From assembly GCF_900700375.1 (NCBI RefSeq), contig NC_041718.1, positions 1-64,000 of the forward strand: 64,000 nucleotides of DNA. Reading direction: 5' to 3'. The stretch comes from Denticeps clupeoides. Its lineage: Eukaryota; Chordata; Actinopteri; Clupeiformes; Denticipitidae. Shown here piece by piece: positions 9,876 to 21,803 of the stretch. The notes under the pieces are model-generated. The model searched no databases and was not told the origin of the DNA. It saw only the letters and a list, made by a program, of their open reading frames with translations. Position 1 is the stretch's first letter. Each line of letters opens with the position of its first letter. Position numbers and translations under genes: made by a program.

Positions 9876-11087
9876 GTGCACACCTTCTAGAGGCAATGCA
9901 ATACTGGGTCGATGAATGGAGCGAATGGAGCAGGCCATATTGCCGACTCCCTGTTCTAAAAATCCGCTTAATATGACGTATCAGATATTAAACTGACATC
10001 AGGGTGCGTAGCACCTTAAGGCCGAGGGCTGGAAAACCCCACCTAATCGATTCAGCTCCACCCCACTCCATAGCCAAGCCTGTGAATGATTGTTGTAGAG
10101 CACGCACAGAAAAAGAAACCTGAAGAGAAGTTTAAAAAAAAAAAAAAAAAAAAAAGAAAAAAGGCGGGAATACATATCAAAGAAAGAAAATACTCCATAA
10201 CTTACTTTAAAATAATATTAACAATGTGATGTAAATACTTTCATTTTAAAAGTTTTACAATAGTTAAAGCTTACAGCACCTGGCATTCCCACGTAGTCTC
10301 CCATCCAAGTAGTAACCAGGCCCAAGCCTTCTTAGCTTCTGAGATCAGACAAGATTGGGCAATCTTGAGCTGGCATGTCCGTAAGCAAACTCTGCTTGAA
10401 AATCTTGGACTTTAAACAAAAGGGCTTTGAAAACATTACAAAGTGCAAAAACTCCCGCTTTACTGTCAAATTATGATGGAGAAAAGGCAAAAAAAGCTAA
10501 CAAAGCCATGTAAATACTTTAATTTTAAAAGTTTTTCAATAATTAATACTATACCTGGTATTCCCACGTAGTCTCCCATCCAAGTACTAACCAGGCCCAA
10601 GCTTTCTTAGCTTCTGAGATCAGAGAAGATTGGGCAATCTTGAGCTACTATGTCCGTAAGCAAACTCTGCTTGAAAATCTTGGACTTTAAACAAAAGGGC
10701 TTTGAAAACATTACAAAGTGCGAAAACTCCCGCTTTACTGTCAAATTATGATGGAGAAAAGGCAAAAAAAGCTAACAAGGCCATGTAAATACTTTCATTT
10801 TAAAAGTTTTTCAATAGTTAATGCTTACAGCACCTGGTATTCCCAGGTAGTCTCCCATCCAAGTACTAACCAGGCCCAAGCCTTCTTAGCTTCTGAGATC
10901 AGACAAGATTGGGCATTCTTCAGCTGGTTTGTCTGTACACAAACTCTGCTTGAAAATCTTGAACTTTAAGCCAAAGGGGCTTGAAAACATATCAAAGAGT
11001 GAAAACTCCTGCTTTACTGTCAAATTATCATGGAGAAAAGGCAAAAAGTTAGAGTGGTAAGCTTTTATTTGCAATACAACAAATAAA
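9876..11087 (-). repeat. 5S-U2 unit 10 (1212 bp), duplicate of unit 8
   Basis: The 5S-like copies start at 10269, about 10545 and 10823. The unit shares with unit 8 the ATAATATTAACAATG spacer and the AATACTATACC variant, at an offset of 2151 bp. Confidence 0.88.
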
Positions 11088-12303
11088 GTGCACACCTTCT
11101 AGAGGCAATACAATACTGGGTCGATGAATGGAGAGGATGGAGCAGGCCCTATTGTCGACTCCCTGTTTTAAAAATCCGCTTAATATGACGTATCAGATAT
11201 TAAACTGACATCAGGGTGCGTAGCACCTTAAGGCCGAGGGCTGGAAAACCCCACCTAATCGATTCAGCTCCACCCCACTCCATAGCCAAGCCTGTGAATG
11301 ATCGTTGTAGAGCACGCACAGAAAAAGAAACCTGAAGAGAAGTTTTAAAAAAAAAAAAAAAAAAAAAAGAAAAAAGGCGGGAAAACATATCAAAGAAAGA
11401 AAATACTCCATAACTTACTTTAAAAAAAAGTTAACAAAGTGATGTAAATACTTTCATTTTAAAATTTTTACAATAGTTAAAGCTTACAGCACCTGGCATT
11501 CCCACATAGTCTCCCATCCAAGTACTAACCAGGCCCAAGCCTTCTTAGATTCTGAGCTCAGACAAGATTGGGCAATCTTGAGCTGGCATGTCCATAAGCA
11601 AACTCTGCTTGAAAATCTTGGACTTTAAACAAAGGGGCTTGAAAACATATCAAAGAGTGAAAACTCCCGCTTTACTGTCAAATTATGATGGAGAAAAGGC
11701 AAAAAAAGCTAACAAAGCCATGTAAATACTTTCATTTTAAAAGTTTTTCAATAGTTAAAGCTTACAGCACCTGGTATTCCCAGGTAGTCTCCCATCCAAG
11801 GACTAACCAGGCCCAAGCCTTCTTAGCTTCTGAGATCAGACAAGATTTGGCATTCTTCAGCTGGTTTGTCCGTACACAAACTCTGCTTGAAAATCTTGAA
11901 CTTTAAACCAAAGGGGCTTGAACACATATCAAAGAGTGAAAACTCCCGCTTTACTGTCAAATTATGATGGAGAAAGGGCAAAAAAAGCTAACAAAGCCAT
12001 GTAAATACTTTCATTTTAAAAGTTTTTCAATAGTTAAAGCTTACAGCACCTGGTATTCCCAGGTAGTGTCCCATCCAAGTACTAACCAGGCCCAAGCCTT
12101 CTTAGCTTCTGAGATCAGACAAGATTGGGCATTCTTCAGCTGGTTTGTCTGTACACAAACTCTGCTTGAAAATCTTGAATTTTAAGCTAAAGGGGCTTGA
12201 AAACATATCAAAGAGTGAAAACTCCCGCTTTACTGTCAAATTATCATGGAGAAAAGGCAAAAATTTGGAGTGGTAAGCTTTTATTTGCAATACAACAAAT
12301 AAA
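11088..12303 (-). repeat. 5S-U2 unit 11 (1216 bp), first part a duplicate of unit 9
   Basis: The 5S-like copies start at 11482, 11760 and 12039. The duplication with unit 9 fades after about 11950. The copy at 11760 carries CCAAGGACTAACC and AGATTTGGC, which recur at 26822. Confidence 0.87.
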
Positions 12304-12555
12304 GTGCACATCTTCTAGAGGCAATGCAATACTGGGTCGATGAATGGAGCGGATGGAGCAGGCCATATTGCCGACTCCCTGTTCTAAAAATCCGCTTAAT
12401 ATGACGTATCAGATATTAAACTGACATCAGGGTGCATAGCACCTTAAGGCCGAGGGCTGGAAAACCCCACCTAATCGATTCAGCATCACCCCACTCCATA
12501 GCCAAGCCTGTGAATGATCGTTGTAGAGCACGTACAGAAAAAGAAACCTAAGAGA

Positions 12556-12586
<31 letters not shown>

Positions 12587-13517
12587 GGCGGGAAAACATA
12601 TCAAAGAAAGAAAATACTCCATAACTTACTTTAAAAAAAAGTTAACAAAGTGATGTAAATACTTTCATTTTAAAAGTTTTACAATAGTTAAAGCTTACAG
12701 CACCTGGCATTCCCACGTAGTCTCCCATCCAAGTACTAACCAGGCCCAAGCCTTCTTAGCTTCTGAGATCAGACAAGATTGGGCAATCTTGAGCTGGCAT
12801 GTCCGTAAGCAAACTCTGCTTGAAAATCTTGGACTTTAAACCAAAAAGGGCTTTGAAAACATTACAAAGTGCGAAAACTCCCGCTTTACTGGCAAACTAT
12901 GATGGAGAAAAGGCAAAAAAAGCTAACAAAGCCATGTAAATACTTTCATTTTAAAAGTTTTTCAATAGTTAAAGCTTAAAGCACCTGGTATTCCCAGGTA
13001 GTCTCCCATTCAAGTACTAACCAGGCCCAAGCCTTCTTAGCTTCTGAGATCAGACAAGATTGGGCATTCTTCAGCTGGTTTGTCCGTACACAAACTCTGC
13101 TTGAAAATCTTGAACTTTAAACCAAAGGGGCTTGAACACATATCAAAGAGTGAAAACTCCCGCTTTACTGTCAAATTATGATGGAGAAAAGGCAAAAAAA
13201 TCTAACAAAGCCATGTAAATACTTTCATTTTAAAAGTTTTTCAATAGTTAAAGCTTACAGCACCTGGTATTCCCAGGTAGTCTCCCATCCAAGTACTAAC
13301 CAGGCCCAAGCCTTCTTAGCTTCTGAGATCAGACAAGATTGGGCATTCTTCAGCTGGTTTGTCTGTACACAAACTCTGCTTGAAAATCTTGAACTTTAAG
13401 CCAAAGGGGCTTGAAAACATATCAAAGAGTGAAAACTCCCGCTTTACTGTCAAATTATCATGGAGAAAAGGCAAAAAGTTGGAGTGGTAAGCTTTTATTT
13501 GCAATACAACAAATAAA
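12304..13517 (-). repeat. 5S-U2 unit 12 (1214 bp, three 5S modules)
   Basis: The 5S-like copies start at 12693, 12974 and 13253. The U2 3' end reads GATGTGCAC, a base change from the GGTGTGCAC seen elsewhere. Confidence 0.88.
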
Positions 13518-14735
13518 GTGCACACCTTCTAGAGGCAATGCAATACTGGGTCGATGAATGGAGCGGATGGAGCAGGCCCTATTGCCGACTCCCTGTTCTA
13601 AAAATCCGCTTAATATGACGTATCAGATATTAAACTGACATCAGGGTGCGTAGCACCTTAAGGCCGAGGGCTGGAAAACCCCACCTAATCGATTCAGCTC
13701 CACCCCACTCCATAGCCAAGCCTGTGAATGATCGTTGTAGAGCACGCACAGAAAAAGAAACCTGAAGAGAAGAAAAAAAAAAAAAAAAAAAAAAAAAGAA
13801 AAAAGGCGGGAAAACATATCAAAGAAAGAAAATACTCCATAACTTACTTTAAAAAAATGTTAACAAAGTGATGTAAATACTTTCATTTTAAAAGTTTTAC
13901 AATAGTTAAAGCTTACAGCACCTGGCATTCCCACGTAGTCTCCCATCCAAGTACTAACCAGGCCCAAGCCTTCTTAGCTTCTGAGATCAGACAAGATTGG
14001 GCAATCTTGAGCTGGCATGTCCGTAAGCAAACTCTGCTTGAAAATCTTGGACTTTAAACCAAAAAGGGCTTTGAAAACATTACAAAGTGCGAAAACTCCC
14101 GCTTTACTGTCAAATTATGATGGAGAAAAGGCAAAAAAAGCTAACAAAGCCATGTAAATACTTTCATTTTAAAAGTTTTTCAATAGTTAAAGCTTACAGC
14201 ACCTGGTATTCCCAGGTAGTCTCCCATCCAAGTACTAACCAGGCCCAAGCCTTCTTAGCTTCGGAGATCAGACAAGATTGGGCATTCTTCAGCTGGTTTG
14301 TCCGTACACAAACTCTGCTTGAAAATCTTGAACTTTAAACCAAAGGGGCTTGAACACATATCAAAGAGTGAAAACTCCCGCTTTACTGTCAAATTATGAT
14401 GGAGAAAAGGCAAAAAAAGCTAACAAAGCCATGTAAATACTTTCATTTTAAAAGTTTTTCAATAGTTAAAGCTTACAGCACCTGGTATTCCCAGGTAGTC
14501 TCCCATCCAAGTACTAACCAGGCCCAAGCCTTCTTAGCTTCTGAGATCAGACACGATTGGGCATTCTTCAGCTGGTTTGTCTGTATACAAACTCTGCTTG
14601 AAAATCTTGAACTTTAAACCAAAGGGGCTTGAAAACATATCAAAGAGTGAAAACTCCCGCTTTACTGTCAAATTATCATGGAGAAAAGGCAAAAAGTTGG
14701 AATGGTAAGCTTTTATTTGCAATACAACAAATAAA
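13518..14735 (-). repeat. 5S-U2 unit 13 (1218 bp, three 5S modules)
   Basis: The 5S-like copies start at 13911, 14192 and 14471. The A-tract near 13773 is about 25 A, among the longest here. Confidence 0.88.
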
Positions 14736-16213
14736 GTGCACACCTTCTAGAGGCAATGCAATACTGGGTCGATGAATGGAGCGGATGGAGCAGGCCATAT
14801 TGCCGACTCCCTGTTCTAAAAATCCGCTTAATATGACGTATCAGATATTAAACTGACATCAGGGTGCGTAGCACCTTAAGGCCGAGGGCTGGAAAACCCC
14901 ACCTAATCGATTCAGCTCCACCCCACTCCATAGCCAAGCCTGTGAATGATCGTTGTAGAGCACGCACAGAAAAAGAAACCTGAAGAGAAGAAAAAAAAAA
15001 AAAAAAAAAACAAAGAAAAAAGGCGGGAAAACATATCAAAGAAAGAAAATACTCCATAACTTACTTTAAAAAAAAGTTAACAAAGTGATGTAAATACTTT
15101 CATTTTAAAAGTTTTACAATAGTTAAAGCTTACAGCACCTGGCATTCCCACGTAGTCTCCCATCCAAGTACTAACCAGGCCCAAGCCTTCTTAGCTTCTG
15201 AGATCAGACAAGATTGGGCAATCTTGAGCTGGAATGTCCGTAAGCAAACTCTGCTTGAAAATCTTGGACTTTAAACCAAAAAGGGCTTTGAAAACATTAC
15301 AAAGTGCGAAAACTCCCGCTTTACTGTCAAATTATGATGGAGAAAAGGCAAAAAAAGCTAACAAAGCCATGTAAAAAAATTCATTTTAAAAGTTTTTCAA
15401 TAGTTAAAGCTTAAAGCACCTGGTATTCCCAGGTAGTCTCCCATCCAAGTACTAAACAGGCCCAAGCCTTCTTAGCTTCTGAGATCAGACAAGATTGGGC
15501 ATTCTTCAGCTGGTTTGTCCGTAAGCAAGCTCTGCTTGAAAATCTTGAACTTTAAGCCAAAGGGGCTTGAAAACATATGAAAGAGTAAAAACTCCTGCTT
15601 TACTGTCAAATTATGATGGAGAAAAGGCAAAAAAAGCTAACAAAGCCATGTAAATACTTTCATTTTAAAGGTTTTTCAATAGTTAAAGCTTAAAGCACCT
15701 GGTATTCCCAGGTAGTCTCCCATCCAAGTACTAACCAGGCCCAAGCCTTCTAAGCTTCTGAGATCAGACAAGATTGGGCATTCTTCAGCTGGTTTGTCCG
15801 TACACAAACTTGGCTTGAAAATCTTGAACTTTAAGCCAAAGGGGCTTGAAAACACATGAAAGAGTGAAAACTCCCGCTTTACTGTCAAATTATGATGGAG
15901 AAAAGGCAAAAAAAGCTAACAAAGCCATGTAAATACTTTCATTTTAAAAGTTTTTCAATAGTTAAAGCTTACAGCACCTGGTATTCCCAGGTAGTCTCCC
16001 ATCCAAGTACTAACCAGGCCCAAGCCTTCTTAGCTTCTGAGATCAGACAAGATTGGGCAATCTTGAGCTGGCATGTCCGTAAGCAAACTCTGCTTGAAAA
16101 TCTTGGACTTTAAACAAAAGGGCTTTGAAAACATTACAAAGTGCGAAAACTCCCGCTTTACTGTCAAATTATGATGGAGAAAAGGCAAAAAAAGCTAACA
16201 AAGCCATGTAAAT

Positions 16214-16328
16214 TGGTAAATTGGTTTGGTTTCCGGTGCTGCACTGTTTGGTGTGTTTGGCGCGAGCCTGTATTACGTCCAAGGACTTCCTGAACCACCT
16301 CAGAATTAATCGCCAAAAAACGTAAGTT
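16214..16328 (+). other. LINE 5' leader
   Basis: About 115 bp between the target site and the ORF1 ATG. It is richer in GC and CpG than the surrounding satellite. L2 elements usually carry an internal promoter here, but I see no specific motif. Confidence 0.55.
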
Positions 16329-17072
16329 ATGGCTCCTTCGCTAATTCCATGTGCAGTGTGTGAGATGTACAGCTTGACGAACTCCGTCAGCAGTGAGGAT
16401 TTCACCTGTGGGAAGTGTAGGAGACTAGTGGAAATGACGGAGAGAATAGCCGAGCTAGAGGAGCGCATCCGAAATTTATATTTAATTAGGGAAACAGAAG
16501 TCTTAATTGACTCTTTTCTAGTCCCGGACGCGCACCAGCCCAGTCAGCCGGTGAGTGTGTCTACCCCGGCGCCGGTACCAGTAGCGCCCTCCGGACAGCA
16601 GGGCAGTTGGGTGACGGCTCGGCGTAAATCACGCAAGCGAGCTTCCGTGGCGACCCGCCAAGCTCCCCCACCACCTGGGCACCACACACCGGTTCGCGTT
16701 CAGAACCGCTTCCCCCCCCTCAGCGAGGCATCCGCTGGGTCCTACAGTCCACCGGCTCTAGTCATTGGAGACTCTGTAGTTAGAAACGTGAGGATACCGG
16801 CACCAGCGAATAAAACCCTGTGTTTTCCTGGAGCCAGAGCGCCCGACATCCGCGCAAATTTAAAAGTGCTGGCAAAAAATAACCGCAGGTACTCCAGTAT
16901 AGCGATTCACGTCGGCGCTAACGACGTCCGGCTACGCCAGTCGGAAATAACTAAAGATAATTTTATAGAGATGCTTGAACTGGCTAAAACGATGTCGGAT
17001 ACAGTAATCTGCTCTGGCCCATTACCGCAGTTTCGGCGTAGCGACGAGACCTGTAGCTGCTCCTCGATATAA
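16329..17072 (+). CDS. L2 ORF1 protein (SGNH esterase-like), frameshifted near its end
   Basis: The 247-residue frame starts at ATG 16329 with a Cys pattern CAVC...CGKC (residues 8-30) that looks zinc-binding. A short coiled-coil segment ([16 protein letters not shown], about 32-47) and a basic, proline-rich linker follow. Then comes an SGNH-hydrolase-like domain: GDS with Ser149 (block I) and GAND with Asn198 (block III). The expected last block, DGIHP with Asp and His at 17165 and 17174, is present in the DNA but in another frame. A one-base shift somewhere around 17045-17068 diverts translation to a stop at 17070. In that other frame the coding sequence would run to TGA at 17246. In zebrafish L2 elements ORF1 binds nucleic acid and is needed for mobility. 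The break probably cripples this copy in cis. Confidence 0.85.
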   Translation: MAPSLIPCAVCEMYSLTNSVSSEDFTCGKCRRLVEMTERIAELEERIRNLYLIRETEVLIDSFLVPDAHQPSQPVSVSTPAPVPVAPSGQQGSWVTARRKSRKRASVATRQAPPPPGHHTPVRVQNRFPPLSEASAGSYSPPALVIGDSVVRNVRIPAPANKTLCFPGARAPDIRANLKVLAKNNRRYSSIAIHVGANDVRLRQSEITKDNFIEMLELAKTMSDTVICSGPLPQFRRSDETCSCSSI

Positions 17073-17156
17073 ATCGCTGGTTGTCGGAGTGGTGTCCAAA
17101 AAATAAAGTGGGCTTTATTAATAACTGGCCAACATTTAGGGGGAAGCCTGGTCTTT

Positions 17157-20100
17157 TTGGGCGAGACGGCATCCACCCCAACTGGGCGGGTGCCACTCAG
17201 TTGTCTAAAAAATTGGCTCATAGTCTTAGAACCAAAAAACAAAACTGACTCGCCAGAGCCGAGACCAGGCAGCAGACAGAGCGTCTGCCATTTGCGTAGA
17301 GCCGCCACCCACGTGTACAATATTGACACTGTGTCTGTACCTCGCTCTATTAAAACAAGAGATTCTACAAGAAACGTTAATAATAAAACTCATAAATATG
17401 CTGACACTGTGTCTGTTCCACGGACTGGGCGGGGTGTCTGTTTCAGCAACTTACTACCCGTTACTATTACTCCTTCTGAATGTACCACCAGCACCCCCGG
17501 CATAAGAATAGGATTATTAAATGTTAGATCCCTTACACCTAAAACGCTCATTGTCAATGAAATGATTACAGATCAGGGGTTAGATGTACTGTGCCTGACC
17601 GAAACTTGGTTAAAACAAAATGAATTTGTAGCATTAAACGAGTCTAGTCCTCCTGGATACAGCTATGTACACCAACCTTGCTTAACTGGAAGAGGAGGTG
17701 GCGTCGCAGTAATTTATAAGGATAACCTCGGTATTACTCATAAACCCGGACAAGGATTTAACTCTTTTGAGATTCTATATACCAATATAACTCATGTAGT
17801 CTCACAAAATAAAAATCCTAAATTCATTCCATTGATTATTATTTATAGACCCCCTGGACCTTATTCTGAGTTTCTTAGTGAATTTACAGATTTTGTCTCC
17901 AACTTAGTTGTATCTGTGGATAAAGCCCTAATTGTCGGCGACTTTAACGTCCACTGTGATAAATTAGAAGACTCACTAAGAATCGCATTCCTGTCTTTAT
18001 TAGACTCAGTTGGAGTTAACCAACATGTAACAGGACCTACTCACGAAGGTGGTCACACGCTCGATCTTGTGTTGACCTTTGGTTTAAATATAGAAGATAT
18101 AGTCACTCTTCCGCAATCTGAAATGGTCTCAGATCATTTCCTCATCGCTTTTAAAATATGTATCAAACACAACAAACTCAATCCCCCTCGTTATAGAGAC
18201 AAACGGACAATTACATCAAGTACGGCACAGAGGTTTATTAATACCTTACCAGATTTATCAACGCTAATAAACTCACCGTCAGACCCCGCTGAACTTGACC
18301 AAGCGACCAAATGTCTAGAATTAACACTGCGTAGTACGTTAGATATAGTCGCTCCCCTCAAAAGGAAGATAGTAAGAGAGAAAAACTTAATTCCTTGGTA
18401 TAATGATCACACGCGCTCGCTTAAGAAGACCGCCCGGAAATTAGAACGCAAATGGCGTCAAAGTAAATTAAACATATTCCGAATAGCTTGGAAGGAGAGC
18501 CTACTTAACTATAAGAAGGCACTTAGCGCGGCTCGATCAACGTATCTGTCCTCGTTAATAGACAAAAACAAAAATAATCCCGGATTCCTGTTTAAAACTA
18601 TAGCCAAACTAACCAGGAATAAGACAGAAATGGATGCGACCACTCAATATAATCATAGTAGTGATGATTTTATGAATTTCTTTAATACGAAAATTGTCGC
18701 AAATAGAGAGAAGATTAAAAGCACAACAAATAGCTCCGCCGATATTTCCATGGAAAATAATCTTCTAATAGACCACCGATTAGAACGATTCAACCCTATT
18801 AAAGAGCATGAATTAATCAAATTAATCTCATCATCAAATCAATGTACCTGCGCTTTGGATCCGATTCCAACAAGGCTCCTTAAGCAAATAGCACCCAATG
18901 TTATAAATTCTATCCTCAAAATTGTTAACTCGTCGCTTAGCACCGGCCACGTACCAAGTTCGTTCAAGGTAGCAGTCATTAGACCCCTGATTAAAAAGCC
19001 GGATCTTGATCGCAGTCAGCTTTCAAATTATAGACCGATATCCAACCTTCCGTTCATATCAAAAATCTTAGAAAAAGTTGTAGCCCAGCAGCTGAGCACA
19101 TATCTAGACTGTAACAATATCCACGAAGTATATCAATCAGGTTTTAGACCTCATCATAGCACTGAGACAGCGCTGGTTAAAGTGGTTAATGACCTGCTGT
19201 TGGCCTCTGATCAGGGACGCATCTCGCTGCTTGTCCTGCTTGATCTGAGTGCAGCGTTTGACACTATTGATCACGCTATTCTCCTTGCCAGGTTAGAGAA
19301 TGTTATCGGGATTAAGGGAACAGCCCTTGAATGGTTCAGATCATATTTGACCAACCGATATCAGTTTGTGGACATCAATGGTGTTTCGTCTTCACATAGT
19401 AAAGTAGAGTTTGGTGTTCCACAAGGCTCTGTCCTAGGTCCGTTACTTTTTTCTCTATACATGTTACCTTTAGGCAACGTCATCCGCAAACACGGTATTA
19501 GCTTTCATTGCTACGCTGACGACACACAGCTGTATCTGTCAGCAATGCCAGATCAGAGGCAGCAGCTGAACAAAATAGAGAATTGTCTGAAGGACATTAG
19601 ACAGTGGATGCTCACCAACTTTCTCCTGCTAAACCCTGACAAGACAGAAGCGCTCGTAATCGGGCCTCAAGCAGCCAGGCATAAACTGGCTGACTACACA
19701 ATAACCCTGGATAGCCTTTGTATCTCACCGAGTATTGAAGTGAAGGATCTAGGTGTCATCATTGATGCAGGTCTCTCATTCAGTTCGCACGTAGATAATG
19801 TCACTAGAATAGCATTCTTTCACCTTAGAAATATTGCGAAAATAAGAAATATCATTTCAATGCATGATGCAGAAAAGTTGGTCCATGCATTTATTACATC
19901 AAGGTTAGATTACTGCAATGCATTATTGTCTGGATGCTCTAGTAGGTGCATGAGTAAACTCCAGCTAGTACAGAATGCTGCAGCCAGAGTTCTAACCAGA
20001 ACCAGGAAATTTGACCACATCACCCCAGTCTTACAATCACTGCACTGGTTACCCATCAAATTTAGGATTGACTACAAAATCCTACTTTTAACCTATAAAG

Positions 20101-20300
20101 CTCTAAATGGTCTTGCCCCGCAATACATGAGTGAACTTTTGGTTCCTTACGAACCGCCACGCCCCCTTCGATCAATGGGTGCGGGGTCACTACTGGTACC
20201 AAAAGTACAGAAGGTCACAGCTGGGAGCAGATCCTTCTCCTATAGAGCTCCGCAGTTGACACTGAATACATCCTGGACTTCTCCAACCCTACAGCTGTAG
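17157..20300 (+). CDS. L2 ORF2 protein: endonuclease and reverse transcriptase
   Basis: The open frame covers 1047 residues from a TTG at 17157, but it is open further upstream and the true start is unclear. The first in-frame ATG (17562) lies inside the endonuclease domain. The AP-type endonuclease starts near 17499 and shows LNVRSL, TETWL, IYRPPG, GDFNVH (17937 onward), [10 protein letters not shown] and VSDH (18129 onward), all catalytic positions present. The reverse transcriptase has [22 protein letters not shown] (motif A), [13 protein letters not shown] (motif B) and YADD at 19512-19523 (motif C). ORF2 cuts the target and primes cDNA on it. The C-terminus ends soon after SYRAPQ without the WN-LP and FK-LK residues usual for L2, so a small deletion there is likely. 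The frame overlaps the end of the shifted ORF1 sequence. Confidence 0.9.
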   Translation: MGETASTPTGRVPLSCLKNWLIVLEPKNKTDSPEPRPGSRQSVCHLRRAATHVYNIDTVSVPRSIKTRDSTRNVNNKTHKYADTVSVPRTGRGVCFSNLLPVTITPSECTTSTPGIRIGLLNVRSLTPKTLIVNEMITDQGLDVLCLTETWLKQNEFVALNESSPPGYSYVHQPCLTGRGGGVAVIYKDNLGITHKPGQGFNSFEILYTNITHVVSQNKNPKFIPLIIIYRPPGPYSEFLSEFTDFVSNLVVSVDKALIVGDFNVHCDKLEDSLRIAFLSLLDSVGVNQHVTGPTHEGGHTLDLVLTFGLNIEDIVTLPQSEMVSDHFLIAFKICIKHNKLNPPRYRDKRTITSSTAQRFINTLPDLSTLINSPSDPAELDQATKCLELTLRSTLDIVAPLKRKIVREKNLIPWYNDHTRSLKKTARKLERKWRQSKLNIFRIAWKESLLNYKKALSAARSTYLSSLIDKNKNNPGFLFKTIAKLTRNKTEMDATTQYNHSSDDFMNFFNTKIVANREKIKSTTNSSADISMENNLLIDHRLERFNPIKEHELIKLISSSNQCTCALDPIPTRLLKQIAPNVINSILKIVNSSLSTGHVPSSFKVAVIRPLIKKPDLDRSQLSNYRPISNLPFISKILEKVVAQQLSTYLDCNNIHEVYQSGFRPHHSTETALVKVVNDLLLASDQGRISLLVLLDLSAAFDTIDHAILLARLENVIGIKGTALEWFRSYLTNRYQFVDINGVSSSHSKVEFGVPQGSVLGPLLFSLYMLPLGNVIRKHGISFHCYADDTQLYLSAMPDQRQQLNKIENCLKDIRQWMLTNFLLLNPDKTEALVIGPQAARHKLADYTITLDSLCISPSIEVKDLGVIIDAGLSFSSHVDNVTRIAFFHLRNIAKIRNIISMHDAEKLVHAFITSRLDYCNALLSGCSSRCMSKLQLVQNAAARVLTRTRKFDHITPVLQSLHWLPIKFRIDYKILLLTYKALNGLAPQYMSELLVPYEPPRPLRSMGAGSLLVPKVQKVTAGSRSFSYRAPQLTLNTSWTSPTLQL

Positions 20301-20567
20301 GACTCATTATATCATATCCAACCCTGCACTGACACCATTTGCAGGCTCACTCTACCCTGGAAGGGGGTCCCTCTCTGTATCACTCCTTCCCAAGGTTTCT
20401 TCCTTTCCTTTTTTCTCTCTCCTAGAGTTTTTTTGTGTGGAGTTTTTCCTTGTGTGCAGAAGGGTCAAGTGTGGGGGGTGTCAACTGTAGGGCCTGTCAA
20501 AGCCCATTGAGACATACTGTATGTGATTTTGGGCTATATAAGAAATAAATGTTGTTGTTGTTGTTGT
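20301..20567 (+). other. LINE 3' UTR and (GTT)n tail
   Basis: CCCAAGGTTTCTTCC, GAGTTTTTCCTTG, CATTGAGACATACTGTATG and TGATTTTGGGCTATATAA are typical of L2 3' UTRs. They are followed by GAAATAAAT and about six GTT repeats from 20551. L2 elements end in such short tandem repeats rather than poly(A). Confidence 0.85.
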
Positions 20568-20871
20568 TGTAAATACTTTCATTTTAAAAGTTTTTCAATA
20601 GTTAAAGCTTACAGCACCTGGTATTCCCAGGTAGTCTCCCATCCAAGTACTAACCAGGCCCAAGCCTTCTTAGCCTCTGAGATCAGACAAGATTGGGCAT
20701 TCTTCAGCTGGTTTGTCTGTACACAAACTCTGCTTGAAAATCTTGAACTTTAAGCCAAAGGGGCTTGAAAACATATCAAAGAGTGAAAACTCCCGCTTTA
20801 CTGTCAAATTATCATGGAGAAAAGGCAAAAAGTTGGAGTGGTAAGCTTTTATTTGCAATACAACAAATAAA

Positions 20872-21803
20872 GTGCACACCTTCTAGAGGCAATGCAATAC
20901 TGGGTCGATGAATGGAGCGGATGGAGCAGGCCCTATTGCCGACTCCCTGTTCTAAAAAGTCCGCTTAATATGACGTATCAGATATTAAACTGACATCAGG
21001 GTGCGTAGCACCTTAAGGCCGAGGGCTGGAAAACCCCACCTAATCGATTCAGCTCCACCCCACTCCATAGCCAAGCCTGTGAATGATCGTTGTAGAGCAC
21101 GCACAGAAAAAGAAACCTGAAGAGAAGTTTAAAAAAAAAAAAAAAGAAAAAAGGCGGGAAAACATATCAAAGAAAGAAAATACTCCATAACTTACTTTAA
21201 AAAAAAAGTTAACAAAGTGATGTAAATACTTTCATTTTAAAAGTTTTACAATAGTTAAAGCTTACAGCACCTGGCATTCCCACATAGTCTCCCATCCAAG
21301 TAGTAACCAGGCCCAAGCCTTCTTAGCTTCTGAGATCAGACAAGATTGGGCAATCTTGAGCTGGCATGTCCGTAAGCAAACTCTGCTTGAAAATCTTGGA
21401 CTTTAAACAAAAGGGCTTTGAAAACATTACAAAGTGCGAAAACTCCCGCTTTACTGTCAAATTATGATGGAGAAAAGGCAAAAAAAGCTAACAAAGCCAT
21501 GTAAATACTTTCATTTTAAAAGTTTTTCAATAGTTAAAGCTTACAGCACCTGGTATTCCCAGGTAGTCTCCCATCCAAGTACTAACCAGGCCCAAGCCTT
21601 CTTAGCTTCGGAGATCAGACAAGATTGGGCATTCTTCAGCTGGTTTGTCCGTACACAAACTCTGCTTGAAAATCTTGAACTTTAAACCAAAGGGGCTTGA
21701 ACACATATCAAAGAGTGAAAACTCCCGCTTTACTGTCAAATTATGATGGAGAAAAGGCAAAAAGTTGGAGTGGTAAGCTTTTATTTGCAATACAACAAAT
21801 AAA
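20872..21803 (-). repeat. 5S-U2 unit 15 (932 bp, two 5S modules)
   Basis: The 5S-like copies start at 21260 and 21539. The U2 variant returns to AAAAAGTCCGC, as in units 1-6. Confidence 0.88.

Larger units (their letters stand above)
16214..20567 (+). mobile_element. L2-clade non-LTR retrotransposon, near full length
   Basis: The element has a 5' leader of about 115 bp, ORF1 with a zinc-finger-like head, coiled coil and SGNH-esterase-like domain, ORF2 with endonuclease and reverse transcriptase, an L2-type 3' UTR, and a (GTT)n tail. The host sequence is the 5S spacer CATGTAAATACTTTC, and TGTAAAT occurs at both edges (16207-16213 and 20568-20574), a probable short target-site duplication that partly overlaps the tail repeat. 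It stands in a single array unit, so it landed after that unit was last homogenised. ORF2 is open over its whole length while ORF1 has one frameshift, so the copy is young but probably not fully active. Confidence 0.92.
14736..20871 (-). repeat. 5S-U2 unit 14 (6136 bp, interrupted by an L2 LINE)
   Basis: The 5S-like copies start at 15128, 15409, 15688, 15967 and, beyond the LINE, 20607. Without the LINE the unit would be about 1780 bp with five modules, the longest unit in the array. Confidence 0.88.

Noticed and set aside
16907-17329. Antisense open frames of 70-140 codons across the ORF1-ORF2 border
   Set aside because: They are shadows of the LINE coding strand.
17323-17505. A separate small gene overlapping the LINE (60 codons)
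   Set aside because: It is an alternative frame inside ORF2 upstream of the endonuclease, with no domain or conserved feature.
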